A stretch of DNA of 64,000 bases from Bacteroidales bacterium (GTDB lineage: Bacteria > Bacteroidota > Bacteroidia > Bacteroidales > UBA932): NCBI GenBank assembly GCA_015060395.1, contig SUYP01000009.1, positions 1 to 64,000 on the forward strand, written 5' to 3'. Both the position numbers and the translations under genes were made by a program. Position 1 is the first letter of the stretch; every line of letters begins with the position of its first letter. Of this stretch, positions 24,365-33,037 are shown one piece after another. The notes beneath the pieces are model-generated. The model did no database searches. It was not told the origin of the DNA and was given only the letters and a program-made list of their open reading frames with translations.

Positions 24365-25762
24365 ATGAAACAGAAAAACACACTTGGATATGTGATCTTT
24401 ATGGCTGTAGTTGCGGCCATAGGAGGAATCCTCTTCGGATATGACACAGCAGTCATCTCCGGCACTACAGCAATCGTAAAGAACCAGTTCGCCCTCACCG
24501 ATATGATGGAAGGCTGGTATGTAGGCTGCGCCCTGATAGGTTCCATTGCCGGAGTACTTGTAGCTGGCTCACTCAGCGACTATCTCGGCCGCAAGCTTAC
24601 AATGCTGATATCTGCCGCTCTCTTCAGTATCTCGGCAATCGGCTGTGCAGTATGCGGAAGCTTTGACGGTCTCGTGGCATTCCGAATCATCGGCGGAGTC
24701 GGCATCGGCATCGTATCCATCGTTTCACCTATATATATATCAGAGGTATCTCCGGCAAAGATCCGCGGAACCCTCGTATCGCTTTATCAGCTCGCCGTGA
24801 CTGTCGGATTCCTTCTGGCATATCTGATGAACTGGGTGATAGACGCAAACATAGATCCTTCGATCAGCGGCGACATTACACTCTGGCAGAAGATAATGCA
24901 CACCGAGGCCTGGAGAGGAATGCTCGGAAGCGAGACTATCCCTGCCCTGCTGTTCTTCTTCATCATATTCTTCATCCCTGAGAGTCCTAAGTGGCTGATA
25001 GTGAACGGCAAGCTCGACAAGGCTTCCCTTGTACTGAGCAAGATCTACGCTACAGACGAGGAAGTAAAGGAAGAGATCAATGTCACTAACGCTTCCCTCA
25101 AGGGTGAGACCAAGGGCAAATGGTCAGACCTTCTCAAGCCGGGCATCCTGCTAGCTGTCATCACTGGTAGCGCCATTGCCATCCTCGGACAGTTTATGGG
25201 CGTGAACGCAGTGCTATATTATGGTCCGAAGATCTTTGCTGACGCAGGTTTCGACAACCCGATGTTCTCGACAGTACTTGTGGGCGTAGTAAACTGCGTG
25301 ACAACAATACTTGCAGTGTTCATCATCGACCGCGTAGGCCGCAAGCAGCTCATTTACTGGGGAGTAAGCGGAATGATCATCTGCCTCGTAGCCATCGGAA
25401 TCTATTTCGCCTGGGGAGCACAGATCGGACTCGGCAACGGATTTATGCTCACATTCTTCCTGGCATACGTATTCTGCTGCGCAATCTCAATTTCAGCGAT
25501 CGTCTTCGTTCTCCTCTCAGAGATGTATCCGAACAGCGTACGTGGACGCGCGATGTCAATAGCCGGCTTCGCCCTCTGGATCGGAACATACCTTATCGGT
25601 CAGCTCACACCTGTACTTCTGGGATGGAGCCAGGCCGGCACATTCTTCATATTCGCATTTATGTGCGTCCCTTATATGCTTATTATGTGGAAGGTTGTTC
25701 CTGAAACCACAGGAAAGACCCTTGAAGAGATCGAGGCATATTGGACAAACCGCAAGAAATAG
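24365..25762 (+). CDS. MFS sugar porter (XylE/GLUT family)
   Basis: 465 residues, 12 predicted membrane helices. Sugar-porter signatures: GGILFGYDTAVISG in helix 1, the loop DYLGRK, the RIIGGVGIGI region, PESPKWL before the central loop, QFMGVNAVLYYGPKIF in helix 7, and PETTGKTLEEIE at the C-terminus. It moves a monosaccharide across the inner membrane, probably with H+. The place in the operon suggests it imports the sugar released by the surface and periplasmic enzymes, GlcNAc or another hexose. The gene is separated from the DUF4434 stop by only 2 bases. Confidence 0.92.
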   Translation: MKQKNTLGYVIFMAVVAAIGGILFGYDTAVISGTTAIVKNQFALTDMMEGWYVGCALIGSIAGVLVAGSLSDYLGRKLTMLISAALFSISAIGCAVCGSFDGLVAFRIIGGVGIGIVSIVSPIYISEVSPAKIRGTLVSLYQLAVTVGFLLAYLMNWVIDANIDPSISGDITLWQKIMHTEAWRGMLGSETIPALLFFFIIFFIPESPKWLIVNGKLDKASLVLSKIYATDEEVKEEINVTNASLKGETKGKWSDLLKPGILLAVITGSAIAILGQFMGVNAVLYYGPKIFADAGFDNPMFSTVLVGVVNCVTTILAVFIIDRVGRKQLIYWGVSGMIICLVAIGIYFAWGAQIGLGNGFMLTFFLAYVFCCAISISAIVFVLLSEMYPNSVRGRAMSIAGFALWIGTYLIGQLTPVLLGWSQAGTFFIFAFMCVPYMLIMWKVVPETTGKTLEEIEAYWTNRKK

Positions 25763-25778
25763 CATTCTCACTTAAACT

Positions 25779-26981
25779 ATGAACAGGTCATTTCTAAGCA
25801 ACATAGACGGCAAGAATGCAATCCTGAAGAAAAGGATAATCGCCAGATGCATAAATGAAGACGGCTACAGCATTGCCGACCTCAGCAAGGAACTCAACAC
25901 CAGCATCCCGACCATCACAAAACTGGTCGGGGAGCTGATGGATGAGCGATTCCTTGTGGATATGGGCAAGCAGGGTACGAACGGAGGCCGAAGACCAAGC
26001 ATATACGGCCTCAACCCTTCAGCCGGCTATTTTGTCGGTACAGATGTAAAGAAAAAAAGCATAAGCATTGCCGTCACAAATTTCAAGGGACAGATCGTGG
26101 ATTACTTCGAGGACCTGCCATTTACAGTGGAGAACTCGGAGTCATCATTCAGAACGCTCTGCACTACAATAAAAAAGCACATTTCAGACAGCGGGATAGA
26201 GAGTTCCAAAGTACTTGCATACGGAGTCAACCTCACCGGCAGGGTGAACAATGAAACGGGGTACTGCTTCACCTATTTCATCGGTGAGGACAGACCGATC
26301 GGAGAATTCCTTGAAGATGAGCTTCGGGCCCCTGTATTCGTGGAGAACGATTCCCGCGCAATGACATACGGAGAATACATCTGCGGAGTCGGCAACAATG
26401 AGAAGAATATGCTTTTCATCAATGTTACCTGGGGACTCGGAATGGGAATGATCATAGATGGAAAGCTCTCATACGGAAAATCAGGTTTTTCCGGAGAAAT
26501 CGGACACTTTCCTCTTCTGGACAACGACCAGATCTGCCACTGCGGCAAGACGGGATGCCTCGAAACAGGCGCATCAGGATCTGCCATTCACAGGATCTTT
26601 ACCGAGAAACTGCGCGAAGGAAGGGCATCTCTTCTGTCAGAAAAGTTCAGCAGAGGAGAGGAAGTCAGCCTTGTTGACATCCTGAATGCCGTCAATGAAG
26701 AGGATGTGCTGGCGATTGAAGTTGTTGAAGAGATCGGAACCGTGCTCGGAAGGGCGCTTGCAGGCCTCATCAACATATTCAATCCTGAGCTTGTGGTGAT
26801 TGGAGGAGATGTCGCTACCGTACAGGAATACCTCCTGCTTCCGGTCAAGAGCGCGATCCAGAAGCATTCGCTCAATATGGTGAACAAGGACACAAGCATC
26901 AAGTTCTCGAAACTTGGCGAAAAAGCCGGTCCTATCGGAGCCTGTATGCTTTCCCGAAGCAAATTGCTCGGCTTGATGTAA
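25779..26981 (+). CDS. ROK-family transcriptional regulator (NagC/XylR-like) with N-terminal HTH
   Basis: 400 residues. Residues about 15-75 form a winged helix (SIADLSKELNTSIPTITKLVGELM), followed by the ROK fold. The zinc site is present (GHFPLLDNDQICHCGKTGCLE), as are TWGLGMGMIIDG and VENDSRA. At the place where ROK kinases have the ATP-binding DxGGT motif, this protein has GTDVKKKSIS, so kinase activity is doubtful. It most likely senses a sugar or sugar phosphate and controls the two arms of the PUL, like NagC with GlcNAc-6-P. 17 bases after the porter gene. Confidence 0.85.
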   Translation: MNRSFLSNIDGKNAILKKRIIARCINEDGYSIADLSKELNTSIPTITKLVGELMDERFLVDMGKQGTNGGRRPSIYGLNPSAGYFVGTDVKKKSISIAVTNFKGQIVDYFEDLPFTVENSESSFRTLCTTIKKHISDSGIESSKVLAYGVNLTGRVNNETGYCFTYFIGEDRPIGEFLEDELRAPVFVENDSRAMTYGEYICGVGNNEKNMLFINVTWGLGMGMIIDGKLSYGKSGFSGEIGHFPLLDNDQICHCGKTGCLETGASGSAIHRIFTEKLREGRASLLSEKFSRGEEVSLVDILNAVNEEDVLAIEVVEEIGTVLGRALAGLINIFNPELVVIGGDVATVQEYLLLPVKSAIQKHSLNMVNKDTSIKFSKLGEKAGPIGACMLSRSKLLGLM

Positions 26982-26991
26982 GGACAATTAC

Positions 26992-27013
26992 CAAAATCTG
27001 ACGTCAGATTTTG
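26992..27013. terminator. 22-bp perfect palindrome between convergent genes
   Basis: CAAAATCTGACGTCAGATTTTG reads the same on both strands, written here as two 11-base halves. It sits between the stops of the ROK gene (26981) and the nucleotidase (27029). With A and T at the stem ends it may act as a compact bidirectional terminator, or as a protein-binding site. Confidence 0.5.
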
Positions 27014-27028
27014 ATATAAAACTCCTTG

Positions 27029-28759
27029 CTAAGGAAAAAGGAGACACATATCACGGCCCATTGCCTTGGCCGCAATTGATTCAGGAACGAACTTCCACTC
27101 ACCTATCACACTGCGGTCACCGATCTTTGCCGGATCGATTTCCCCGTTCCTGACAAGATAGTCATATAAGATATCCCTTATTTCAGGATAGTATTCCACT
27201 ACCCTGTCAGCAATTCTGTCAGTATCTATACCGGCTCCCTCGCGGAGGATATCACCGCCACCGCTTGCCCTATATGACGTCATAGCCACATTATATTCCG
27301 CAGACTCCTCAAATGGACTTCCGTCAGCAAGGGATCGGATGATCACGCGTTTACCAGACGGTTTAGTGACATCGACATCATAAACAAGGCCCCCGGCCGA
27401 ATCAAAATTGTACGAACGGTTTACAAAAGACCAGCGTTTCTGTCCGGTACGAGGGTCAGGTGCATCGGTAATCTTGAGCAGATGTTCGTCTGGAGAAGAT
27501 ATCGTATTGATCCACCGGTCGTACGAATACTCCAGACAATCCTTTATTTCCTTGCCGGCCATCTTCACCACAAAAAGCTGATTTTCAAATGGATATATAG
27601 TAAAGAGGTCATTATACACCAGAGTGCCGGCCTCGATGAAGCCATTGAATGTCAATGGAGCGGCAAATGAAATCTGAGCCGGAGTACATCCGAGGGAAAG
27701 AGTATGTATAAGGTTCACATAGTCTGACATTCCGCTATATGCATCACGTGTGCGGAGGTCAGTCTTCAATTCTCCCACTTCCTTGAGCGTAAAGGCCTTC
27801 ACAGCTTCAAAATCAGGATGGAACAGTTCCTGCATCCTGCTATCGACATTCTTCTTGTCCACTGGCAGAAGATCCGCATCCAGAGTCTTGGAGACGATCT
27901 CTCCATCCTCGACCTTAAGAGTCACCGTTCCGAAACCGAGGTTACGGCAATGGCTTCCTGCATTGATCAGGCAGATACTGTCCGTCTTATGCACAACAGG
28001 CCTGTGATCGTGTGCACACACAACGAAATCCACTCCTCTGAGGCTCTTGAACAGATCCAGCCCCTGACTCTCGATGCTCGAACCGTCTCCATCTCCTGTT
28101 CCTGCGTGTATGGCCACAATCACTACATCTGATTTTTCTTCTGCCTTCACCCTGTCAACCACATCCTGAGCCATAGGCACAAGCGACTCAAATGTCATCC
28201 CCTCCCAGAGAAGAGGTGAAAGCCATCCCTTTATATTCGGATTGGTGAAGCCGATGACCGTTATATTGATACCGTGCCTCTTCAATGTCACATATTCCTG
28301 GAAATAAGGACGCCCGTCATCTGTGCGCAAAGCATTTGCAGCGAGAAACGGAACATCCATCGTCCTGACCATACGGTCATACACCTTATGACCTGTTTCA
28401 ATGTCGTGATTGCCGACGACGACTGCGTCATAGCCGATATATTCCACCATACGGGCGAAAATATGTCTGGATGTCGTGTCTATATAGTTGAAGTAATATG
28501 CGGCATTATCTCCTTGCAGGCAGTCCCCGGCATCGAGAAGAATCACATTCTCAGCTCCGTCAGCCCTGCGGATGCTGTCGGCATACCAGGATATGTTGGT
28601 CAAGGCATTGTTTGTCCCGTCCGTTACATAAAGTGAATCGAAATAATGTCCGTGGACATCGTTTGTAGTAAGGATCCTGAAGGTATATTCTCCGTCCTCA
28701 GGTCCGCAGCAGGCACAGACCGCCACAGCTGCAATCACAGCATATAGATATCTTTTCAT
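27029..28759 (-). CDS. 5'-nucleotidase / 2',3'-cyclic phosphodiesterase family lipoprotein (UshA/CpdB-like)
   Basis: 576 residues. The signal ends in a cysteine cluster (AVAVCACCGPED). The N-terminal metallophosphoesterase domain has TTNDVHGHYF, LDAGDCLQGD, VVGNHDIETG, IVAIHAGTGDGD and VVCAHDHRPVVH. The C-terminal 5'-nucleotidase substrate domain follows from about residue 330 (NDLFTIYPFENQLFVVKMAGKEI, SYRASGGGDIL). It releases phosphate from nucleotides or related phosphoesters outside the cytoplasm. Its ATG overlaps the stop of the upstream barrel gene (ATGA), implying coupled translation. Confidence 0.9.
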   Translation of the reverse strand: MKRYLYAVIAAVAVCACCGPEDGEYTFRILTTNDVHGHYFDSLYVTDGTNNALTNISWYADSIRRADGAENVILLDAGDCLQGDNAAYYFNYIDTTSRHIFARMVEYIGYDAVVVGNHDIETGHKVYDRMVRTMDVPFLAANALRTDDGRPYFQEYVTLKRHGINITVIGFTNPNIKGWLSPLLWEGMTFESLVPMAQDVVDRVKAEEKSDVVIVAIHAGTGDGDGSSIESQGLDLFKSLRGVDFVVCAHDHRPVVHKTDSICLINAGSHCRNLGFGTVTLKVEDGEIVSKTLDADLLPVDKKNVDSRMQELFHPDFEAVKAFTLKEVGELKTDLRTRDAYSGMSDYVNLIHTLSLGCTPAQISFAAPLTFNGFIEAGTLVYNDLFTIYPFENQLFVVKMAGKEIKDCLEYSYDRWINTISSPDEHLLKITDAPDPRTGQKRWSFVNRSYNFDSAGGLVYDVDVTKPSGKRVIIRSLADGSPFEESAEYNVAMTSYRASGGGDILREGAGIDTDRIADRVVEYYPEIRDILYDYLVRNGEIDPAKIGDRSVIGEWKFVPESIAAKAMGRDMCLLFP

Positions 28760-29946
28760 TTTCTTTTCACTATTTCATTTATATTGAACTTCACTCCTAC
28801 CACCTGCTGGCATCCGGAGTAACGGAAATTATGGAAATGGAACCGCGCAGAGATTATGAACGACAGATATCTTCCGATATGGGGCTCATAGCTTAAATCA
28901 AGCCTGTCGTACATTCCCGGACCTTCAGTCCCGTCATCGTTCATTCTGTAGAATGGGTCACCCATATAAAGCCGGTTGCCGTACTTGTCTCCGCCAGCAT
29001 CAAGGCTGTTATAATAAGGCATCATATCAGCGCCATAGAAAAGATGATTATGAAGTGTCACGTTCCACTTCTTCAGGGCGATATCAAATTCACCTCCGCA
29101 AGGCATCACGTAATGTCCCACAAAGACCCTGTCGTGCTGCATTCCCTGAAGCCATCCCAGGCGCATAGAAAACTCCTGGAAACCAATCCTGCTGCCGAAA
29201 TCGAACTTGACGAAAGGATTCAGGAGTATATTGTCCACCACTCCCCTGGCCTTCTCAGAACCGGCAAAATGATACATATAGGCGGAATATCCGAGCTCAA
29301 AGAATGAAGCGATCTGACTTCGGCCGGATGAAAATATCATAAACTTTTCCTTTCTGGCCTGCCCATACTGGCCCATCCAGTCACAACCCACCTCCCAATA
29401 GGCCTTCGGACGGCGGATTTTTACCAGAAGGCCCTCAAGATTATTGTCATAGAACTTCAATGAATCTGAATAGAAGATCTCCGAATACGAGCCTTCCGAA
29501 ACACGACGCGGAAAAATTCCTGCATACAGTTCAAGTCCGGTCTTATCTGTCGCCTTGTTCAATTTATAATAAAGGGTCAGTTCCCTGAACAAAGCGGAAT
29601 TATTGAGCCCCGGCGATGTCTCGTCAGTTTCTGCCCCTCCGGTAAGCAGTCGGGAAACTGGTGAGGCTCCGAAATCCTTCATAACATCTAGTCCGACCAT
29701 CAGCTGATGATTCATTTTCTTCTCATATTGAGGAACATATATTCCAAAAGAAGGAGTAAGACGTGCACCGAAAATCGTCATCGAATTTGAAAATGCACTA
29801 CGGTAGAACTCACGGTTGTCAAACCTCATCTCGAAATCTACATCGTAAGCAAATCTCACCTTTGCGGACTCGTCTTGCCGTGCATACGAAGGCATAGCGA
29901 TCAGAAGTAAAGCTAAAAAGATAAGTCTCTGTATATCATTCTTCAT
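28756..29946 (-). CDS. Outer-membrane beta-barrel protein coupled to the 5'-nucleotidase
   Basis: 396 residues with a signal peptide (IFLALLLIAMPSYARQ). The rest has regular amphipathic strands with aromatic belts (FEMRFDNREFYRSAF, LTLYYKLNKATDKTGLELYAGIFP, FDIALKKWNVTLHNHLFYG) and no recognisable enzyme motif. It is a barrel of perhaps 16-18 strands. The 4-base overlap with the nucleotidase gene suggests a fixed pair, perhaps a porin for products or substrates of the nucleotidase; that is inference. Confidence 0.72.
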   Translation of the reverse strand: MKNDIQRLIFLALLLIAMPSYARQDESAKVRFAYDVDFEMRFDNREFYRSAFSNSMTIFGARLTPSFGIYVPQYEKKMNHQLMVGLDVMKDFGASPVSRLLTGGAETDETSPGLNNSALFRELTLYYKLNKATDKTGLELYAGIFPRRVSEGSYSEIFYSDSLKFYDNNLEGLLVKIRRPKAYWEVGCDWMGQYGQARKEKFMIFSSGRSQIASFFELGYSAYMYHFAGSEKARGVVDNILLNPFVKFDFGSRIGFQEFSMRLGWLQGMQHDRVFVGHYVMPCGGEFDIALKKWNVTLHNHLFYGADMMPYYNSLDAGGDKYGNRLYMGDPFYRMNDDGTEGPGMYDRLDLSYEPHIGRYLSFIISARFHFHNFRYSGCQQVVGVKFNINEIVKRK

Positions 29947-29968
29947 ATCAATCAGGTATAAAATCTGT

Positions 29969-30090
29969 CAAAGATAGCAAAGAGACTTCAGTTGGAAGCA
30001 CAAAACAATGCATTTTTGTGCTTTTTGAAGCAAATTTTGACAGTCCCAAACACGAAAACGGGCATTTTTGTGCTTTTAAAGCTATCTTTG
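29969..30090. promoter_or_regulatory. Divergent regulatory region with mirrored -7 elements and repeated GCATTTTTGTGC motifs
   Basis: CAAAGATAGC (29969-29978) and its exact reverse complement GCTATCTTTG (30081-30090) each contain a TATCTTTG -7 element, one per strand, for the barrel gene (start 29946) and the GSCFA gene (start 30111). Between them are a 10-bp inverted repeat, 29996-30005 with 30014-30023 (AAGCACAAAA/TTTTGTGCTT), and a direct repeat of the 16-base block beginning GCATTTTTGTG at 30010 and 30062. I could not find well-spaced TTTG -33 boxes. Confidence 0.5.
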
Positions 30091-30110
30091 CAATCAAACA
30101 GGAACCCACT

Positions 30111-31013
30111 ATGCTGAAATTACAGACACCGGTAGCCGACGGACCTTGCAGGGTCGGCATCTCATACAACGACAAGATTATGATGCTCGGAAGCTGCTTT
30201 TCCGAAAACATCGGCAGACAGCTGGATAATTTCGGATTTGATGTATGTATAAATCCTTTCGGAACGCTATATAACCCGATGTCCATACTTCACAGCATCG
30301 AAAGGCTTATTGAGGGGCGGCCATTCACAGAAGCAGACTGCATTCAGATCGGAGCTGGAGACACAAGATGGTGTTCATTCAGCCACCACACCTCATTTGC
30401 TGCCGATTCCATTGAAGCCTTCCTCGTCAAGGCCAATACAGCACTTGAAAGCGCCAGAAGCAGGTTCCTTGAATGCAATAAGGTCATCATAACTCTCGGA
30501 ACAAGCTGGTGCTTCAGGCACAGAACAAGCGGTCGGATCGTATCCAACTGCCTCAAACAGCCTGCATCAGACTTTCTCCGCCTGCGTCTCTCCTGCGACG
30601 AGGTCATCACCGCACTTCACCGGATCATTGACCTGTGCAACAGCACCGAAGGATGTGAAAGAAAACAATTCATATTTACCGTAAGCCCTATACGCCATTT
30701 CAAGGACGGGGCACACGAAAACCAGATCAGCAAATCAACACTTCTCCTGGGTATCGAGGAACTGATGGCAGGGCTTCCTGCCGACCTCAGTATGAGACCG
30801 TTCTATATCGCCGACTATTTCCCTGCTTACGAAATAGTGATGGACGAGCTGAGGGACTATCGCTTCTATGCTGAAGATATGTGCCACCCTTCCGAACAGA
30901 CGGTCAATTATATCCGCGAAAGATTCCTTGACTGGGCGCTTCCGGCATCAGAACACAAGAGGCTTCAGGAAAAAATGAAGGATTTCCGGCACAGCAGACA
31001 CCTCCAGCACTAA
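30111..31013 (+). CDS. GSCFA-domain protein
   Basis: About 300 residues. The start is placed at MLKLQTP (30111), after the -7 element; a longer frame from 30018 would run through the promoter region. The family's naming motif is MLGSCFSENIG, with Ser in place of the Ala of GSCFA. Further conserved segments are FGTLYNPMS, WCSFSHHTSF, VIITLGTSWCFRH and FTVSPIRHFKDGAHENQISKS. GSCFA proteins resemble SGNH-type hydrolases and are usual in Bacteroidota, but have no proven substrate. No signal peptide is visible. Confidence 0.85.
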   Translation: MLKLQTPVADGPCRVGISYNDKIMMLGSCFSENIGRQLDNFGFDVCINPFGTLYNPMSILHSIERLIEGRPFTEADCIQIGAGDTRWCSFSHHTSFAADSIEAFLVKANTALESARSRFLECNKVIITLGTSWCFRHRTSGRIVSNCLKQPASDFLRLRLSCDEVITALHRIIDLCNSTEGCERKQFIFTVSPIRHFKDGAHENQISKSTLLLGIEELMAGLPADLSMRPFYIADYFPAYEIVMDELRDYRFYAEDMCHPSEQTVNYIRERFLDWALPASEHKRLQEKMKDFRHSRHLQH

Positions 31014-31048
31014 AGACAGCAGAGGATAACATTCTGCACCACAGACAC

Positions 31049-31095
31049 TTACGCCTTCCACGTGCCGCACTCCGGGGAGCACGTAGAAGACGTAA
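31049..31095. terminator. Interrupted hairpin after the GSCFA gene
   Basis: TTACG, CTTC and ACGTGC on the left pair with GCACGT, GAAG and CGTAA on the right, with two single mismatches and a 13-base loop. No T-run follows, so it is a weak terminator candidate or a processed 3' structure. The rest of 31014-31147 shows no ORF. Confidence 0.4.
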
Positions 31096-31147
31096 ACCAC
31101 TGATAATCACGAAGATAAAGAATGACAAAAATTATTTTTGCAAAAGT

Positions 31148-31178
31148 ATTGCAGAAATGAAAATTATACCTACCTTTG
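31148..31178 (+). promoter_or_regulatory. Promoter of the ABC transporter/GntR operon
   Basis: ATTG (31148-31151), 19 bases, TACCTTTG (31171-31178): the -7 element is perfect, the -33 matches 3 of 4. Transcription would begin near 31184, inside the palindrome at 31180-31203. Confidence 0.65.
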
Positions 31179-31179
31179 C

Positions 31180-31203
31180 AGTGTACTACTTCACTAATAC
31201 ACT
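31180..31203. promoter_or_regulatory. Probable YtrA/GntR operator
   Basis: AGTGTA (31180-31185), 12 bases, TACACT (31198-31203), with further symmetry inside (GTGTAnTAnT and its complement). YtrA-type GntR repressors in Firmicutes bind AGTGTA-type half-sites with about this spacing, as I recall. The site starts two bases after the -7 element and would cover the start of transcription, so the GntR protein of this operon (33038-33373) is expected to repress its own transcription from here. Confidence 0.7.
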
Positions 31204-31255
31204 ATAAAGAATATCCCGAAAGGGAACTTAACAATAGACATTAAAACATAGTATT

Positions 31256-32143
31256 ATGATCACAATCAATGATCTTGGTTTCACTTACGGTGAGACCGGC
31301 GGACTGGGAAGCATCAGTCTGGACAGAAAGAAAGGACATATTCAGCCGACAGACAGATATGTCCTCAGAAACATCACGATGACTCTCGAAGAAGGCTGCA
31401 TCTATGGACTTCTTGGAGAAAACGGAGTCGGCAAGACCACATTCCTGACACTCCTCAGCGGACTGAAGAAGCCGCAGCTGGGAGAGATCGACATTGACGG
31501 TCACAAGCCATACGACAGGGAACCTTCGTTCCTTGCAGACCAGTACTACCTCAGTGACGAAGTTGCAGCCGTGAATATGAAGGCAATTGATTACGCCCGG
31601 AACTATGGAAAATTCTGGGAGAATTTCGACATCGGAAAATTCAAGGAAGTGATGGAGGTGCTGGAGAATGACACCGAGCAGAAGATGACCAGGATGTCTT
31701 TCGGCCAGTTGAAAAAGACTTACATCGCTTTCGCCCTCGCCTGCAACACCAAGTACCTCTTTATGGACGAGCCGACCAACGGCCTTGACATCCCCTCAAA
31801 GGCCCAGTTCAGAAAGGCTGTCACCAAGTACACCCGCGAGGACTCTGTCATTCTCATATCAACCCATCAGGTCCGTGATCTTGAGAATATCATAGACCCG
31901 ATCATCATTCTGGACCGTCAGGATGTGCTCCTGAATGCCACAATCGCAGAAATATCGGAAAAGCTGTATTTCGATTACAGCAGCGAACCGATGGAAAACG
32001 CATTATATCGGGAAATGATTCCGGGAGGCAACATACAGGTATGTCTCAACCAGACCGGTGAGGACAGCAAGGTGAATCTCGAAGCACTATTCAACACAGT
32101 GCATCAGCACAAGGAACTTATCAAAGGAATATTCAACAAATAG
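31256..32143 (+). CDS. ABC transporter ATP-binding protein
   Basis: 295 residues. Walker A GENGVGKTT (about 54-62), signature MSFGQLKK (147-154; a degenerate SGGQ), Walker B YLFMDEP (167-173) and the switch histidine in STHQ (204). The N-terminal strand region has an extra segment of about 20 residues (GLGSISLDRKKGHIQPTDRY) before the usual ABC core. It pairs with the permease encoded six bases downstream and the YtrA-type regulator. Such modules export peptides or antibiotics or respond to cell-envelope stress; the substrate is unknown. Confidence 0.92.
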   Translation: MITINDLGFTYGETGGLGSISLDRKKGHIQPTDRYVLRNITMTLEEGCIYGLLGENGVGKTTFLTLLSGLKKPQLGEIDIDGHKPYDREPSFLADQYYLSDEVAAVNMKAIDYARNYGKFWENFDIGKFKEVMEVLENDTEQKMTRMSFGQLKKTYIAFALACNTKYLFMDEPTNGLDIPSKAQFRKAVTKYTREDSVILISTHQVRDLENIIDPIIILDRQDVLLNATIAEISEKLYFDYSSEPMENALYREMIPGGNIQVCLNQTGEDSKVNLEALFNTVHQHKELIKGIFNK

Positions 32144-32148
32144 ACACT

Positions 32149-33033
32149 ATGAAAAAAGATATATTCAATTTCCGCAGATTCGGAAAATATTTCTCGACAG
32201 ACATCAGAACCTGCAGCGCAAACTACGGTCTGAGTCTTCTCACAATATCCATTCTTTCCCCTGTGGTACTGTACTTCATCACCGCTGCATTCAACCTGAT
32301 GCTCGGAAACGGATGGAACGGGCCGGATATGGGCTTGAGAGTATTTGTATTCATTGTTGCAATGATCTGTATGGTAGTCACTATGCCGGTAAAATGCTAC
32401 GGCAGGATCACTGAAAAGCAGTACGGCTCATTCTGGCTTACCCTCCCCGCATCCAGATTGGAGAAATTCGCAAGTATGATCCTGATGACCTGCATCATCG
32501 TTCCTGTATCTGGAGCATTGCTGTATCTGGGTCTGGACGCTGTGATATGCGCATTGGACAGCACCTGCGGACAGAATCTGGTAGCCGGCGGTATGGAACT
32601 TCTGCAGAAAATGGGAGAAGCTCAGGATGTTACATTCAACTTCATTGACGAAAACATAACAATCGAAGATGCAACATTGGCCCAGGAAATCATCAGACAG
32701 GTGAATAATCCTTGGATGTATCTGGACGAAATATTCTGTGTCACTCTGCCGTTCCTGCTTGGAGCGATCTTCTTCAGGAATGGAAAGACAGTAAAGACAA
32801 TTCTGGCACTCTTCGCAATCAGCACAGCCACAAGCATAATCTGTTCACCGATCTTAACCAGCTGGGCAATGGAAATAGTAAATAATGCAAATGAGGATCC
32901 TACGGCAATATTGCAGATGTTCAACAACAAGTTGTTCAAGAATCTCGTGCTCATAGACACCGTCACAGATACTGTGACAAACCTCGCCCTCCTGGCCGGA
33001 GTCTGGTTCAGGATCAAGACCTTAAAGCATTAG
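32149..33033 (+). CDS. ABC transporter permease
   Basis: 294 residues with about six membrane segments (for example LLTISILSPVVLYFITAAFNLML, VFVFIVAMICMVVTMPV, MILMTCIIVPVSGALLYLGLDAV, TVKTILALFAISTATSIICSPIL). A large non-membrane stretch (about residues 150-195) separates the third and fourth. It fits the uncharacterised permeases paired with ATPases in YtrA-controlled operons rather than a typical ABC2 exporter. Confidence 0.82.
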   Translation: MKKDIFNFRRFGKYFSTDIRTCSANYGLSLLTISILSPVVLYFITAAFNLMLGNGWNGPDMGLRVFVFIVAMICMVVTMPVKCYGRITEKQYGSFWLTLPASRLEKFASMILMTCIIVPVSGALLYLGLDAVICALDSTCGQNLVAGGMELLQKMGEAQDVTFNFIDENITIEDATLAQEIIRQVNNPWMYLDEIFCVTLPFLLGAIFFRNGKTVKTILALFAISTATSIICSPILTSWAMEIVNNANEDPTAILQMFNNKLFKNLVLIDTVTDTVTNLALLAGVWFRIKTLKH

Positions 33034-33037
33034 GATT

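Noticed and set aside
25779..26981. Glucokinase call for the ROK protein
   Set aside because: The DxGGT ATP motif is missing and an HTH is fused at the N-terminus.
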